A stretch of DNA of 64,000 nt from Streptomyces sp. HUAS ZL42 (lineage in GTDB: Bacteria > Actinomycetota > Actinomycetes > Streptomycetales > Streptomycetaceae). The notes below the pieces were generated by a model. The model was not told where the DNA came from. It worked only from the letters and a program-made list of their open reading frames with translations, and did not search any database. The translations under genes were made by a program, and so were the position numbers. The DNA lies in contig NZ_CP160403.1 in NCBI RefSeq assembly GCF_040782645.1, positions 7,227,001 through 7,291,000 of the forward strand, read 5' to 3'. Below are positions 56,644 to 64,000 of the stretch, one piece after another. Each line of letters begins with the position of its first letter. The first letter of the stretch is position 1.

Positions 56644-57969
56644 GTGATCTCTCGAATCGATCTGCGCGGCGACGCCCTTCCCGAGGGCCCCGCCCTGCGC
56701 GACCTGCTGCCCCGAGCCGACTTCGACGTTCAGGCCGCCCTCGAGAAGGTGCGTCCGATCTGCGAAGCCGTGCATCATCGGGGCGACGCGGCGCTGATCG
56801 ACTTCGCCGAGAAGTTCGACGGGGTCAAGCTGGACCGGGTGCGGGTGCCCGCCGAGGCCCTGACCCGTGCCCTCGAGGAACTCGACCCGGCGGTCCGCGC
56901 GGCCCTGGAGGAGACCATCCGCCGCGCCCGTCTCGTCCACCGCGAGCAGCGCCGTACGAACCACACCACGCAGGTCGTGCCCGGCGGCTCGGTCACCGAG
57001 AAGTGGGTGCCGGTCGAGCGAGTCGGTCTGTACGCCCCCGGCGGCCGGTCCGTCTACCCGTCCTCCGTGGTCATGAACGTCGTGCCCGCCCAGGAGGCCG
57101 GCGTCGAGTCGATCGCGCTCGCCTCCCCGGCGCAGGCCGAGTTCGACGGTCTGCCGCACCCGACGATCCTCGCCGCGTGCGCGCTGCTCGGCGTCGACGA
57201 GGTGTACGCGGCCGGTGGCGCCACGGCGGTCGCGATGTTCGCCCACGGCACCGAGTCCTGCGCGCCCGCCAACATGGTGACCGGCCCGGGCAACATCTGG
57301 GTCGCCGCCGCCAAGCGCTACTTCACCGGCAAGATCGGCATCGACGCCGAGGCGGGCCCCACCGAGATCGCGATCCTCGCGGACTCCACGGCCGACCCGG
57401 TGCACGTCGCCTCCGACCTGATCAGCCAGGCCGAGCACGACCCGCTCGCGGCCGCCGTCCTCGTCACCGACTCCGTCGAGCTCGCCGAGGCGGTGGAGAA
57501 GGAGCTGGAGCCGCAGGTCGCGGCCACCAAGCACATCGACGACCGGATCGTCCCCGCTCTCAAGGGCAGGCAGTCCGCGATCGTCCTCGTCGACGGCGTC
57601 GACGAGGGGCTGAGGGTCGTCGACGCGTACGGTGCCGAGCACCTGGAGATCCACACGGCCGACGCGACCGCCGTCGCCGACCGGGTGAGGAACGCCGGAG
57701 CGATCTTCATCGGCCCCTGGGCCCCCGTCTCGCTTGGCGACTACGCGGCCGGGTCCAACCACGTCCTGCCCACCGGCGGCTGCGCCTGTCACTCCTCGGG
57801 CCTGTCCGTCCAGTCCTTCCTGCGCGGCATCCACATCGTCGACTACACGCAGGACGCGCTGGCCGAGGTCGCGCACCACGTGGTGACGCTGGCGGAGGCG
57901 GAGGACCTGCCCGCGCACGGCGCGGCGATCAAGGCAAGGTTCGGTTGGAAGGTGCCTGAGAGCAAGTGA
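56644..57969 (+). CDS. hisD: Histidinol dehydrogenase HisD
   Basis: A 441-aa zinc enzyme for the last two oxidations of histidine synthesis. Family regions: [58 protein letters not shown] and [10 protein letters not shown]. The GTG at 56644 gives the usual N-terminus ([14 protein letters not shown]); the frame is open from 56578. No clear Shine-Dalgarno sequence. First gene of the his operon, overlapping hisC by 4 nt. Confidence 0.95.
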   Translation: MISRIDLRGDALPEGPALRDLLPRADFDVQAALEKVRPICEAVHHRGDAALIDFAEKFDGVKLDRVRVPAEALTRALEELDPAVRAALEETIRRARLVHREQRRTNHTTQVVPGGSVTEKWVPVERVGLYAPGGRSVYPSSVVMNVVPAQEAGVESIALASPAQAEFDGLPHPTILAACALLGVDEVYAAGGATAVAMFAHGTESCAPANMVTGPGNIWVAAAKRYFTGKIGIDAEAGPTEIAILADSTADPVHVASDLISQAEHDPLAAAVLVTDSVELAEAVEKELEPQVAATKHIDDRIVPALKGRQSAIVLVDGVDEGLRVVDAYGAEHLEIHTADATAVADRVRNAGAIFIGPWAPVSLGDYAAGSNHVLPTGGCACHSSGLSVQSFLRGIHIVDYTQDALAEVAHHVVTLAEAEDLPAHGAAIKARFGWKVPESK

Positions 57970-59072
57970 GCTTCGGAATCGACGATCTTCCCGTACGGGA
58001 CGAGCTGCGCGGCAAGTCCCCTTACGGCGCGCCCCAACTGGACGTCCCCGTACGGCTGAACACGAACGAGAACCCGTATCCGCTGCCCGAACCGCTGGTC
58101 GAGCGGATCGCCGAGCGGGTGCGCGAGGCGGCCCGGAACCTCAACCGCTACCCGGACCGTGACGCGGTGGAGCTGCGCACACAGCTCGCCAAGTACCTGA
58201 CGGACACGTCCGGTTACGCGGTCGGCCTGGCCAATGTGTGGGCCGCCAACGGCTCCAACGAGGTCATCCAGCAGCTGCTGCAGACCTTCGGCGGACCGGG
58301 CCGTACGGCGATCGGCTTCGAGCCGTCGTACTCGATGCACGGGCTCATCGCGCGCGGCACCGGGACGGGCTGGATCTCCGGCCCGCGCAACGACGACTTC
58401 ACCATCGACCTCGCCGCCGCCGAGAAGGCCATCGCGGCCAACCGGCCCGACGTCGTCTTCATCACGACCCCCAACAACCCCACGGGCACCGCGGTCCCGC
58501 CGGAGACGGTGCGCGCGCTGTACGAGGCCGCACAGACGGCCAAGCCCTCGATGGTGATCGTGGACGAGGCGTACATCGAGTTCAGCCACGGCGACTCGCT
58601 GCTGCCGCTGCTCGAAGGTCGGCCGAATCTGGTCGTCTCGCGGACCATGTCCAAGGCCTTCGGCGCGGCGGGGCTGCGCCTCGGCTATCTCGCCGCGCAC
58701 CCGGCGGTCGTGGACGCCGTCCAGCTCGTACGGCTGCCGTACCACCTGTCCGCCGTCACGCAGGCGACCGCCCTGGCCGCGCTGGAGCACACCGACACAC
58801 TGCTGAAGTACGTCGAGCAACTGAAGGCGGAGCGGGACCGGCTGGTCACCGAGCTGCTGGCGATCGGCTACGAGGTCACGGCCTCCGACGCCAACTTCGT
58901 GCAGTTCGGACGGTTCGACGACGCGCACACGGTGTGGCAGCAGATCCTCGACCGGGGTGTCCTGGTCCGGGACAACGGCGTGCCCGGCTGGCTGCGGGTC
59001 ACCGCCGGAACCCCCGAAGAGAACGACGCGTTCCTCGACGCGGTCCGTGAGTTGAAGAAGGAGAGTTCATGA
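57966..59072 (+). CDS. hisC: Histidinol-phosphate aminotransferase HisC
   Basis: A 368-aa PLP aminotransferase (fold type I). N-terminal [11 protein letters not shown], the Schiff-base lysine in [20 protein letters not shown], and [11 protein letters not shown] are typical. The GTG at 57966 overlaps the hisD stop (GTGA); its own stop overlaps hisB (ATGA). Confidence 0.96.
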   Translation: MSFGIDDLPVRDELRGKSPYGAPQLDVPVRLNTNENPYPLPEPLVERIAERVREAARNLNRYPDRDAVELRTQLAKYLTDTSGYAVGLANVWAANGSNEVIQQLLQTFGGPGRTAIGFEPSYSMHGLIARGTGTGWISGPRNDDFTIDLAAAEKAIAANRPDVVFITTPNNPTGTAVPPETVRALYEAAQTAKPSMVIVDEAYIEFSHGDSLLPLLEGRPNLVVSRTMSKAFGAAGLRLGYLAAHPAVVDAVQLVRLPYHLSAVTQATALAALEHTDTLLKYVEQLKAERDRLVTELLAIGYEVTASDANFVQFGRFDDAHTVWQQILDRGVLVRDNGVPGWLRVTAGTPEENDAFLDAVRELKKESS

Positions 59073-59662
59073 GCCGCGTGGGACGCGTGGAGCGGGTGAC
59101 CAAGGAGACCTCGGTCCTCGTCGAGATCGATCTCGACGGGTCCGGCAAGGTCGACGTGTCGACAGGCGTCGGCTTCTACGACCACATGCTCGACCAGCTC
59201 GGCCGGCACGGTCTGTTCGACCTGACCGTGAAGACCGAGGGCGACCTGCACATCGATTCGCACCACACCATCGAGGACACCGCCCTCGCGCTCGGCGCCG
59301 CCTTCAAGCAGGCGCTCGGCGACAAGGTGGGGATCTATCGATTCGGCAACTGCACGGTCCCGCTGGACGAGTCCCTCGCCCAGGTGACCGTCGACCTGTC
59401 CGGCCGTCCGTACCTCGTGCACACCGAGCCCGAGAACATGGCGCCGATGATCGGCGAGTACGACACCACGATGACCCGGCACATCCTGGAGTCCTTCGTG
59501 GCCCAGGCGCAGATAGCGCTGCACGTGCACGTGCCGTACGGCCGCAACGCGCACCACATCGTGGAGTGCCAGTTCAAGGCGCTCGCGCGGGCGCTGCGGT
59601 ACGCGTCCGAGCGCGACCCGCGCGCCGCGGGCATCCTTCCCTCCACGAAGGGCGCGCTGTAG
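59069..59662 (+). CDS. hisB: Imidazoleglycerol-phosphate dehydratase HisB
   Basis: A 197-aa monofunctional dehydratase, with manganese-binding histidines in [27 protein letters not shown] and [17 protein letters not shown]. No HisB-N phosphatase domain, as usual in actinobacteria. Starts in the hisC stop (ATGA). Confidence 0.97.
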   Translation: MSRVGRVERVTKETSVLVEIDLDGSGKVDVSTGVGFYDHMLDQLGRHGLFDLTVKTEGDLHIDSHHTIEDTALALGAAFKQALGDKVGIYRFGNCTVPLDESLAQVTVDLSGRPYLVHTEPENMAPMIGEYDTTMTRHILESFVAQAQIALHVHVPYGRNAHHIVECQFKALARALRYASERDPRAAGILPSTKGAL

Positions 59663-59665
59663 GCC

Positions 59666-59830
59666 ATGAACGGGCTGTCCACCGTACTGATCGTCGTCGG
59701 TCTCTTCCTCGTCGGCGGCATCATCTCCTTCGTCAAACAGCAGATGCCCAAGAGCCTCATCGTGCTGCTCTCGATCGGCGCCGCGATGTGTCTCGTCGCG
59801 GGCGTCCTGAGGCTGGAGGTGTGGAATTGA
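59666..59830 (+). CDS. Small two-helix membrane protein in the his operon, 54 aa
   Basis: Starts [17 protein letters not shown] and ends VLRLEVWN; two membrane segments (about residues 5-23 and 31-48) joined by the basic loop FVKQQMPKS. It begins 3 nt after the hisB stop, and its TGA overlaps the hisH TTG start by 3 nt, so it is tightly packed in the operon. No function known to me; the location suggests co-translation with HisH rather than a catalytic step in histidine synthesis. Confidence 0.8.
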   Translation: MNGLSTVLIVVGLFLVGGIISFVKQQMPKSLIVLLSIGAAMCLVAGVLRLEVWN

Positions 59831-60468
59831 CCATCTCCAAGAAGGTCGTCGTCTTCGACTACGGCTTCGGCAACGTCCGCTCCGCCGAGCGTGCCCTCGC
59901 GCGCGTGGGAGCCGACGTCGAGATAACGCGTGACTTCGACAAGGCCATGAACGCCGACGGCCTGCTGGTGCCGGGCGTCGGTGCCTTCGCCGCCTGCATG
60001 AAGGGCCTCAAGGAGGCACGCGGCGACTGGATCGTCGACCGCCGGCTGTCCGGCGGGCGCCCCGTCATGGGCATCTGCGTCGGCATGCAGATCCTGTTCG
60101 CCCGCGGAATCGAGCACGGCGTCGAGACCGAGGGCCTCGAGGAGTGGCCCGGCACGGTCGGGCCACTGCAGGCCGACATCGTGCCCCACATGGGCTGGAA
60201 CACCGTGGACGCGCCGGCCGACTCCGAGCTGTTCGCGGGCCTGGACGCGGACGCGCGCTTCTACTTCGTGCACTCCTACGCCGTCCACGAGTGGACTTTG
60301 GAGACGCACAACGCGGCGATGCGGGCGCCGAAGGTGACCTGGTCGACGCACGGCAAGCCCTTCGTGGCGGCCGTCGAGAACGCCGCTCTGTGGGCGACGC
60401 AGTTCCACCCCGAGAAGTCCGGCGACGCCGGAGCGCAGCTGCTGAACAACTGGATCGGAACCCTCTGA
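59827..60468 (+). CDS. hisH: Imidazole glycerol phosphate synthase, glutaminase subunit HisH
   Basis: A 213-aa class I glutaminase supplying ammonia to HisF. Nucleophile Cys in [11 protein letters not shown]; His and Glu of the triad in [10 protein letters not shown]-terminus [14 protein letters not shown]. The start is a TTG at 59827 with GGAGG 7 nt upstream; a GTG at 59821 is too close. Stop overlaps the priA ATG (TGATG). Confidence 0.95.
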   Translation: MTISKKVVVFDYGFGNVRSAERALARVGADVEITRDFDKAMNADGLLVPGVGAFAACMKGLKEARGDWIVDRRLSGGRPVMGICVGMQILFARGIEHGVETEGLEEWPGTVGPLQADIVPHMGWNTVDAPADSELFAGLDADARFYFVHSYAVHEWTLETHNAAMRAPKVTWSTHGKPFVAAVENAALWATQFHPEKSGDAGAQLLNNWIGTL

Positions 60469-61196
60469 TGGCTTCGAAGCTCGAACTCCTCCCCGCCGTC
60501 GACGTCCGCGACGGCCAGGCCGTCCGCCTGGTGCACGGCGAGTCCGGTACGGAGACGTCGTACGGCTCTCCCCTGGAGGCCGCCCTCGCCTGGCAGCGGG
60601 CGGGCGCCGAGTGGCTGCACCTGGTCGACCTGGACGCGGCGTTCGGCACCGGCGACAACCGGGCGCTGATCGCCGAGGTCGCCAAGGCCATGGACATCAA
60701 GGTGGAGCTGTCCGGCGGCATCCGGGACGACGACACGCTGGCCGCCGCCCTGGCCACCGGCTGCACCCGGGTGAACCTGGGTACGGCGGCTCTGGAGACC
60801 CCCGAGTGGGTCGCCAAGGTCATCGCCGAGCACGGTGACAGGATCGCCGTCGGTCTCGACGTACGCGGCACGACCCTGCGCGGCCGCGGCTGGACCCGCG
60901 ACGGCGGCGACCTCTACGAGACGCTGGAGCGCCTCAACAAGGAGGGCTGCGCCCGGTACGTGGTGACCGACATCGCCAAGGACGGCACGTTGCAGGGCCC
61001 CAACCTGGAGCTGCTGCGCAACGTGTGCGCGGCGACCGATCGCCCGGTGGTGGCCTCCGGCGGCGTGTCCTCGCTGGACGACCTGCGGGCCATCGCCGAG
61101 CTGGTACCCCTCGGTGTCGAGGGCGCCATCGTCGGGAAGGCCCTGTACGCGAAGGCGTTCACCCTGGAAGAGGCCTTGGAGGCGGTAGCCCAGTGA
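60468..61196 (+). CDS. priA: PriA: HisA/TrpF bifunctional isomerase
   Basis: A 242-aa (beta/alpha)8 barrel. In Streptomyces and mycobacteria this enzyme isomerises both ProFAR (His) and PRA (Trp) and replaces TrpF. Phosphate-binding motifs: [46 protein letters not shown] and [12 protein letters not shown]. Catalytic Asp pair in AVDVRDG and TDIAKDG. Dual function is inferred from the family; trpE lies 2.4 kb downstream. Confidence 0.94.
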   Translation: MASKLELLPAVDVRDGQAVRLVHGESGTETSYGSPLEAALAWQRAGAEWLHLVDLDAAFGTGDNRALIAEVAKAMDIKVELSGGIRDDDTLAAALATGCTRVNLGTAALETPEWVAKVIAEHGDRIAVGLDVRGTTLRGRGWTRDGGDLYETLERLNKEGCARYVVTDIAKDGTLQGPNLELLRNVCAATDRPVVASGGVSSLDDLRAIAELVPLGVEGAIVGKALYAKAFTLEEALEAVAQ

Positions 61197-61603
61197 GCGA
61201 TGTACGACGCGTCACGACCGGCGCGCCCTGGGAGGAGACCTTCGGCTACTCGCGCGCGGTCGAGTTGCCGAACGGCCTGGTGCTGGTCTCCGGCTGCACG
61301 TCGATAGTGGACGGCGAGATCGCCGGAGGCGGTCCTCACGAGCAGGCCGTCAACGCCTTCAATGTCGCGTTCTCGGCACTTGAGCAGCTGGGTCTCGGCC
61401 GCGACGACGTCGTGCGGACGCGCATGTACATCACCCATGCCCGGGACGTGGACGAGGTCGGACGCGCGCACAAGGAGCTGTTCGACTCCGTCCGGCCCGC
61501 CGCATCCATGATCATCGTCTCCGGCTTCGTGGACCCCAGTCTGGTCGTCGAGGTCGAGGTGGAGGCGTACCGCCCCGGCGGAGAACACGGAGTTTCCGCA
61601 TGA
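61193..61603 (+). CDS. ridA: RidA/YjgF-family enamine/imine deaminase
   Basis: A 136-aa RidA-type protein with the conserved Arg in [26 protein letters not shown] and the family end [16 protein letters not shown]. RidA-type proteins hydrolyse reactive enamines made by PLP enzymes. It lies between priA and hisF, overlapping both by 4 nt, so it is made with the pathway. Its substrate may be an intermediate formed by HisC, or unrelated. Confidence 0.88.
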   Translation: MSDVRRVTTGAPWEETFGYSRAVELPNGLVLVSGCTSIVDGEIAGGGPHEQAVNAFNVAFSALEQLGLGRDDVVRTRMYITHARDVDEVGRAHKELFDSVRPAASMIIVSGFVDPSLVVEVEVEAYRPGGEHGVSA

Positions 61604-62355
61604 CCTTGGCCGTACGAGTGATCCCCTGCCTGGACGTGGACAACGGCCGGGTCGTCAAGGGCGTCAACTTCCAGAACCTGCGCGACGCGGGCGACCCCGT
61701 CGAGATGGCCAAGGTGTACGACGCCGAGGGCGCCGACGAGCTGACGTTCCTGGACATCACCGCCTCGTCGGGCAACCGCGAGACGACGTACGACGTCGTG
61801 CGCCGCACGGCCGAGCAGGTGTTCATCCCGCTCACGGTCGGCGGCGGGGTGCGCACGCCCGAGGACGTGGACAAGCTGCTGCGGGCGGGCGCCGACAAGG
61901 TGGGCGTCAACACGGCGGCGATCGCCCGACCGGAGCTGATCAAGGAGATCGCCGAGCGCTTCGGCAGCCAGGTCCTGGTGCTGTCCGTGGACGCGCGGCG
62001 CACCCCGTCCGGCAGCTTCGAGGTCACGACCCACGGCGGCCGCAAGGGCACCGGCATCGACGCGATCGAGTGGGCCCACCGCGCCGCCGAGCTGGGCGCG
62101 GGCGAGATCCTGCTCAACTCGATGGACGCGGACGGCACGAAGGACGGCTACGACCTCGAGATGATCGCCGCGGTCCGTAAGCACGTGACCGTCCCGTTGA
62201 TCGCGTCGGGCGGCGCCGGCAAACTCGCCGACTTCCCGCCGGCCGTCGCAGCGGGCGCGGACGCGGTCCTCGCCGCCTCCGTCTTCCACTTCGGCGACCT
62301 GCGAATCGGCGAGGTGAAGCAGGCGCTGCGCGAGGCGGGCCACCCCGTCAGGTGA
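61600..62355 (+). CDS. hisF: Imidazole glycerol phosphate synthase, cyclase subunit HisF
   Basis: A 251-aa barrel enzyme that forms IGP and AICAR with HisH. Catalytic Asp in [19 protein letters not shown] and in [15 protein letters not shown]; phosphate-binding loops [11 protein letters not shown] and [11 protein letters not shown]. Starts in the ridA stop (ATGA). Confidence 0.97.
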   Translation: MTLAVRVIPCLDVDNGRVVKGVNFQNLRDAGDPVEMAKVYDAEGADELTFLDITASSGNRETTYDVVRRTAEQVFIPLTVGGGVRTPEDVDKLLRAGADKVGVNTAAIARPELIKEIAERFGSQVLVLSVDARRTPSGSFEVTTHGGRKGTGIDAIEWAHRAAELGAGEILLNSMDADGTKDGYDLEMIAAVRKHVTVPLIASGGAGKLADFPPAVAAGADAVLAASVFHFGDLRIGEVKQALREAGHPVR

Positions 62356-62365
62356 CGCCCGGCCG

Positions 62366-62387
62366 AGCCCCCGGCCCGGCCGGGGCT
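62366..62387 (+). terminator. Hairpin between hisF and the TIGR03085 gene
   Basis: AGCCCCCGG pairs with CCGGGGCT with one bulged C, 11 nt after the hisF stop and 12 nt beyond the convergent gene's stop. Moderate support. Confidence 0.4.
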
Positions 62388-62398
62388 TGCCGCGTCCC

Positions 62399-63034
62399 CT
62401 AGATACCCAGCTGCTTGGTCTCGTGCAGCTTGGTGATCGCGTCGTCGTCGCCCTCCAGGTCCACCTTCGCGGCGCTCTGCCGGCCGTACGAGAACAGCAG
62501 CAGCTCCGACGGTTCGCCGGTCACCGTCACGACCGGGGTGCCGCGGTGGGCGACCGCGGTCTGGCCGTTCGGGCGGCGCAGGACCAGACCGGTCGGGGTG
62601 CCGCGGCCCATCAGGCGGGCGGTGCGCTCCAACCGGGACCACAGGGCGTCCTGGAAGACCGGGTCCAGCTCGCGCGGCGTCCAGTCGGGCTGGGCACGGC
62701 GGACGTCCTCGGTGTGGACGTAGAACTCGATCGTGTTCGACGCCTCGTCGATCTGCTTGAGCTGGAACGGTGAGAAGCGCGGCGGGCCGGTACGGATCAG
62801 CTGGATCAGCTCCTCGTACGGCTTGTCCGTGAACTCCTCCATCACCTTCTCCAGGCGAGGCGCCAGCTGCTTGATCAGGATGCCCGCGGAGGCGTCGGGG
62901 CGGCGCTCGCGCACCACGACGTGCGCGGCCAGGTCACGGGTCTGCCAGCCCTCGCACAGGGTGGGTGCGTCGGGACCGGCGGTTTCCAAGAGGTCGGCGA
63001 GCAGGAGCCGTTCACGCTTGGCAAAGGTCGACAT
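62399..63034 (-). CDS. TIGR03085-family (DinB/MDMPI-like) protein
   Basis: A 211-aa protein of the TIGR03085 family, related to mycothiol-dependent maleylpyruvate isomerases and DinB. The metal-site region is [22 protein letters not shown] with a later Glu/His ([20 protein letters not shown]). The reaction is unknown, perhaps mycothiol-linked. The ATG at 63034 has no Shine-Dalgarno sequence but a TAGGCT hexamer 6 nt upstream. Lies antisense within the his block, between hisF and hisI. Confidence 0.9.
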   Translation of the reverse strand: MSTFAKRERLLLADLLETAGPDAPTLCEGWQTRDLAAHVVVRERRPDASAGILIKQLAPRLEKVMEEFTDKPYEELIQLIRTGPPRFSPFQLKQIDEASNTIEFYVHTEDVRRAQPDWTPRELDPVFQDALWSRLERTARLMGRGTPTGLVLRRPNGQTAVAHRGTPVVTVTGEPSELLLFSYGRQSAAKVDLEGDDDAITKLHETKQLGI

Positions 63035-63162
63035 GTAGTCAGCCTACGGCCGGGTGCCGGGTCCGCCCAGTGGACATGGCCCGGTCGGCACAGCCGTGGT
63101 GTCCCGGTCCGCACCCTGGACACGGCCCAGGCCTTGTCAGTGATGCGCGGCACAATGGCCCC

Positions 63163-63564
63163 ATGACCAGCACGCCCTCATCCAGCAGCCTCGACCCGGA
63201 GATCGCCGCGCGCCTCAAGCGCAGCGCCGACGGGCTCCTCCCCGCGATCGCCCAGCAGTACGACACCGGAGAGGTGCTGATGCTGGGCTGGATGGACGAC
63301 GAGGCGCTGCACCGCACGCTGACCACGGGCCGCTGCACGTACTGGTCGCGCAGCCGCCGGGAGTACTGGGTGAAGGGCGACACCTCCGGCCACGTCCAGT
63401 GGGTCAAGTCCGTCGCCCTCGACTGCGACGCCGACACCGTGCTGGTCAAGGTCGACCAGGTCGGCGCCGCCTGCCACACGGGCGCGCGCACCTGCTTCGA
63501 CGCCGACGTGCTCCTCAAGGAAGCCGCGGGCGCCGATTCCGGCGTACCGGCTTCGGATCAGTAA
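63163..63564 (+). CDS. hisI: Phosphoribosyl-AMP cyclohydrolase HisI
   Basis: A 133-aa zinc/magnesium enzyme, monofunctional (no HisE part). Metal motifs [21 protein letters not shown] with the final Cys of RTCFDAD. The ATG at 63163 ([12 protein letters not shown]) gives the usual Streptomyces start. Separated from hisF by the antisense TIGR03085 gene, so it has its own promoter. hisG and hisE are not in the window. Confidence 0.95.
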   Translation: MTSTPSSSSLDPEIAARLKRSADGLLPAIAQQYDTGEVLMLGWMDDEALHRTLTTGRCTYWSRSRREYWVKGDTSGHVQWVKSVALDCDADTVLVKVDQVGAACHTGARTCFDADVLLKEAAGADSGVPASDQ

Positions 63565-63575
63565 GGTCAGCGGCC

Positions 63576-64000
63576 ATGGACCTCGAGACGTTCCGCAAGC
63601 TGGCCACCGACCGTCGCGTCATTCCGGTCACCCGCAAGCTCCTCGCCGACGGCGACACCCCGGTCGCGCTCTACCGCAAGCTCGCCGCCGAGCGCCCCGG
63701 CACGTTCCTGCTGGAGTCCGCGGAGAACGGCCGCTCCTGGTCCCGCTACTCCTTCGTGGGCGTGCGCTCGGCCGCCACCCTCACGGAAAAGAACGGCCAG
63801 GCCCACTGGCTCGGCGCCCCGCCCGTAGGCGTCCCGGTCGACGGCGACCCACTCGCCGCCCTGCGCGCCACCATCGAGGCCCTGCACACCCCCCACGAGG
63901 ACGGCATGCCGCCCTTCACCGGCGGCATGGTCGGCTACCTCGGCTACGACATCGTGCGCCGCCTGGAGAAGATCGGCCCCGGCGAACGCGACGACCTCGG
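63576..64000 (+). CDS. trpE: Anthranilate synthase component I TrpE, N-terminal part
   Basis: The first 141 residues of TrpE, cut by the window end. N-terminus DLETFRKLATDRRVIPVTRK, LESAENGRSWSRYSFVGV (feedback-site region) and GGMVGYLGYDIVRRLE are typical. The ATG at 63576 lies 11 nt after the hisI stop, and AAGG lies 9 nt upstream. Position next to hisI suggests joint control of His and Trp supply, with PriA shared. Confidence 0.93.
   Translation, partial: MDLETFRKLATDRRVIPVTRKLLADGDTPVALYRKLAAERPGTFLLESAENGRSWSRYSFVGVRSAATLTEKNGQAHWLGAPPVGVPVDGDPLAALRATIEALHTPHEDGMPPFTGGMVGYLGYDIVRRLEKIGPGERDDL

Overview
This 64 kb window is high-GC actinobacterial chromosome, almost certainly Streptomyces. 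The signs are heavy G/C third-position bias, many GTG and TTG starts, 4-nt ATGA/GTGA gene overlaps, and a gene order (MoxR/DUF58/transglutaminase, dcw cluster, ileS, lspA, dnaE, his operon, trpE) that I recognise from Streptomyces coelicolor and relatives. I see no rRNA, tRNA, CRISPR array, insertion sequence, prophage or biosynthetic gene cluster. It reads as core chromosome.

Layout. 1-2677 (minus): a YhgE/Pip-type membrane protein, cut by the window edge, and a degenerate ABC-type ATPase behind a promoter that contains a TetR-like palindrome. 2850-5087 (plus): a SAV_6107-type HEPN protein, a methyltransferase and a DUF3040 membrane protein. 5272-10183 (minus): a MoxR AAA ATPase, DUF58 and TgpA-like transglutaminase operon. 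10421-10987 (minus): a beta-carbonic anhydrase. 11330-29061 (plus): the division and cell-wall cluster rsmH-ftsL-ftsI-murE-murF-mraY-murD-ftsW-murG-ftsQ-ftsZ, then pgeF, a YggS-type PLP protein, sepF, a yggT-type gene and divIVA, closed by a strong terminator. Near-matches to BldD and WhiA sites lie upstream of ftsZ. 29405-32548 (minus): ileS behind a T-box riboswitch leader.

33170-39223 (plus): a DksA-type zinc-finger protein with a histone-H1-like Lys/Ala arm, lspA, an RluD-type pseudouridine synthase, a GNAT, an SDR, and (after a minus-strand MscS channel) a dienelactone-hydrolase-like protein. 39230-44044 (minus): PhoD phosphatase, a DsbA-like thioredoxin, a membrane protein and a DUF2252 protein. 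44226-47765 (plus): dnaE. 47848-54698: a 54-aa basic protein, a NYN-domain protein, an ABC exporter pair, a DUF2567 protein, the 24-aa ribosomal protein bL37, a YbaK deacylase, a LON-domain protein and a helical-repeat protein. 54893-56470 (minus): a beta-helix-like membrane protein. 56644-63564 (plus): hisD-hisC-hisB-small membrane protein-hisH-priA-ridA-hisF, a minus-strand TIGR03085 gene, then hisI and the start of trpE.

The central block makes and partitions the septum: Mra/Mur enzymes build lipid II, FtsW/FtsI polymerise and cross-link it, and FtsZ/SepF/FtsQ/FtsL/DivIVA place the machinery. The right end makes histidine and, through PriA, part of tryptophan. The best candidates for something undescribed are a perfect 14-bp inverted repeat of AT-rich codons inside the YggS-type gene, the degenerate ATPase paired with YhgE, stop-codon-spanning tandem repeats at two gene ends, and several conserved-looking micro-genes (54, 24 and 54 aa).
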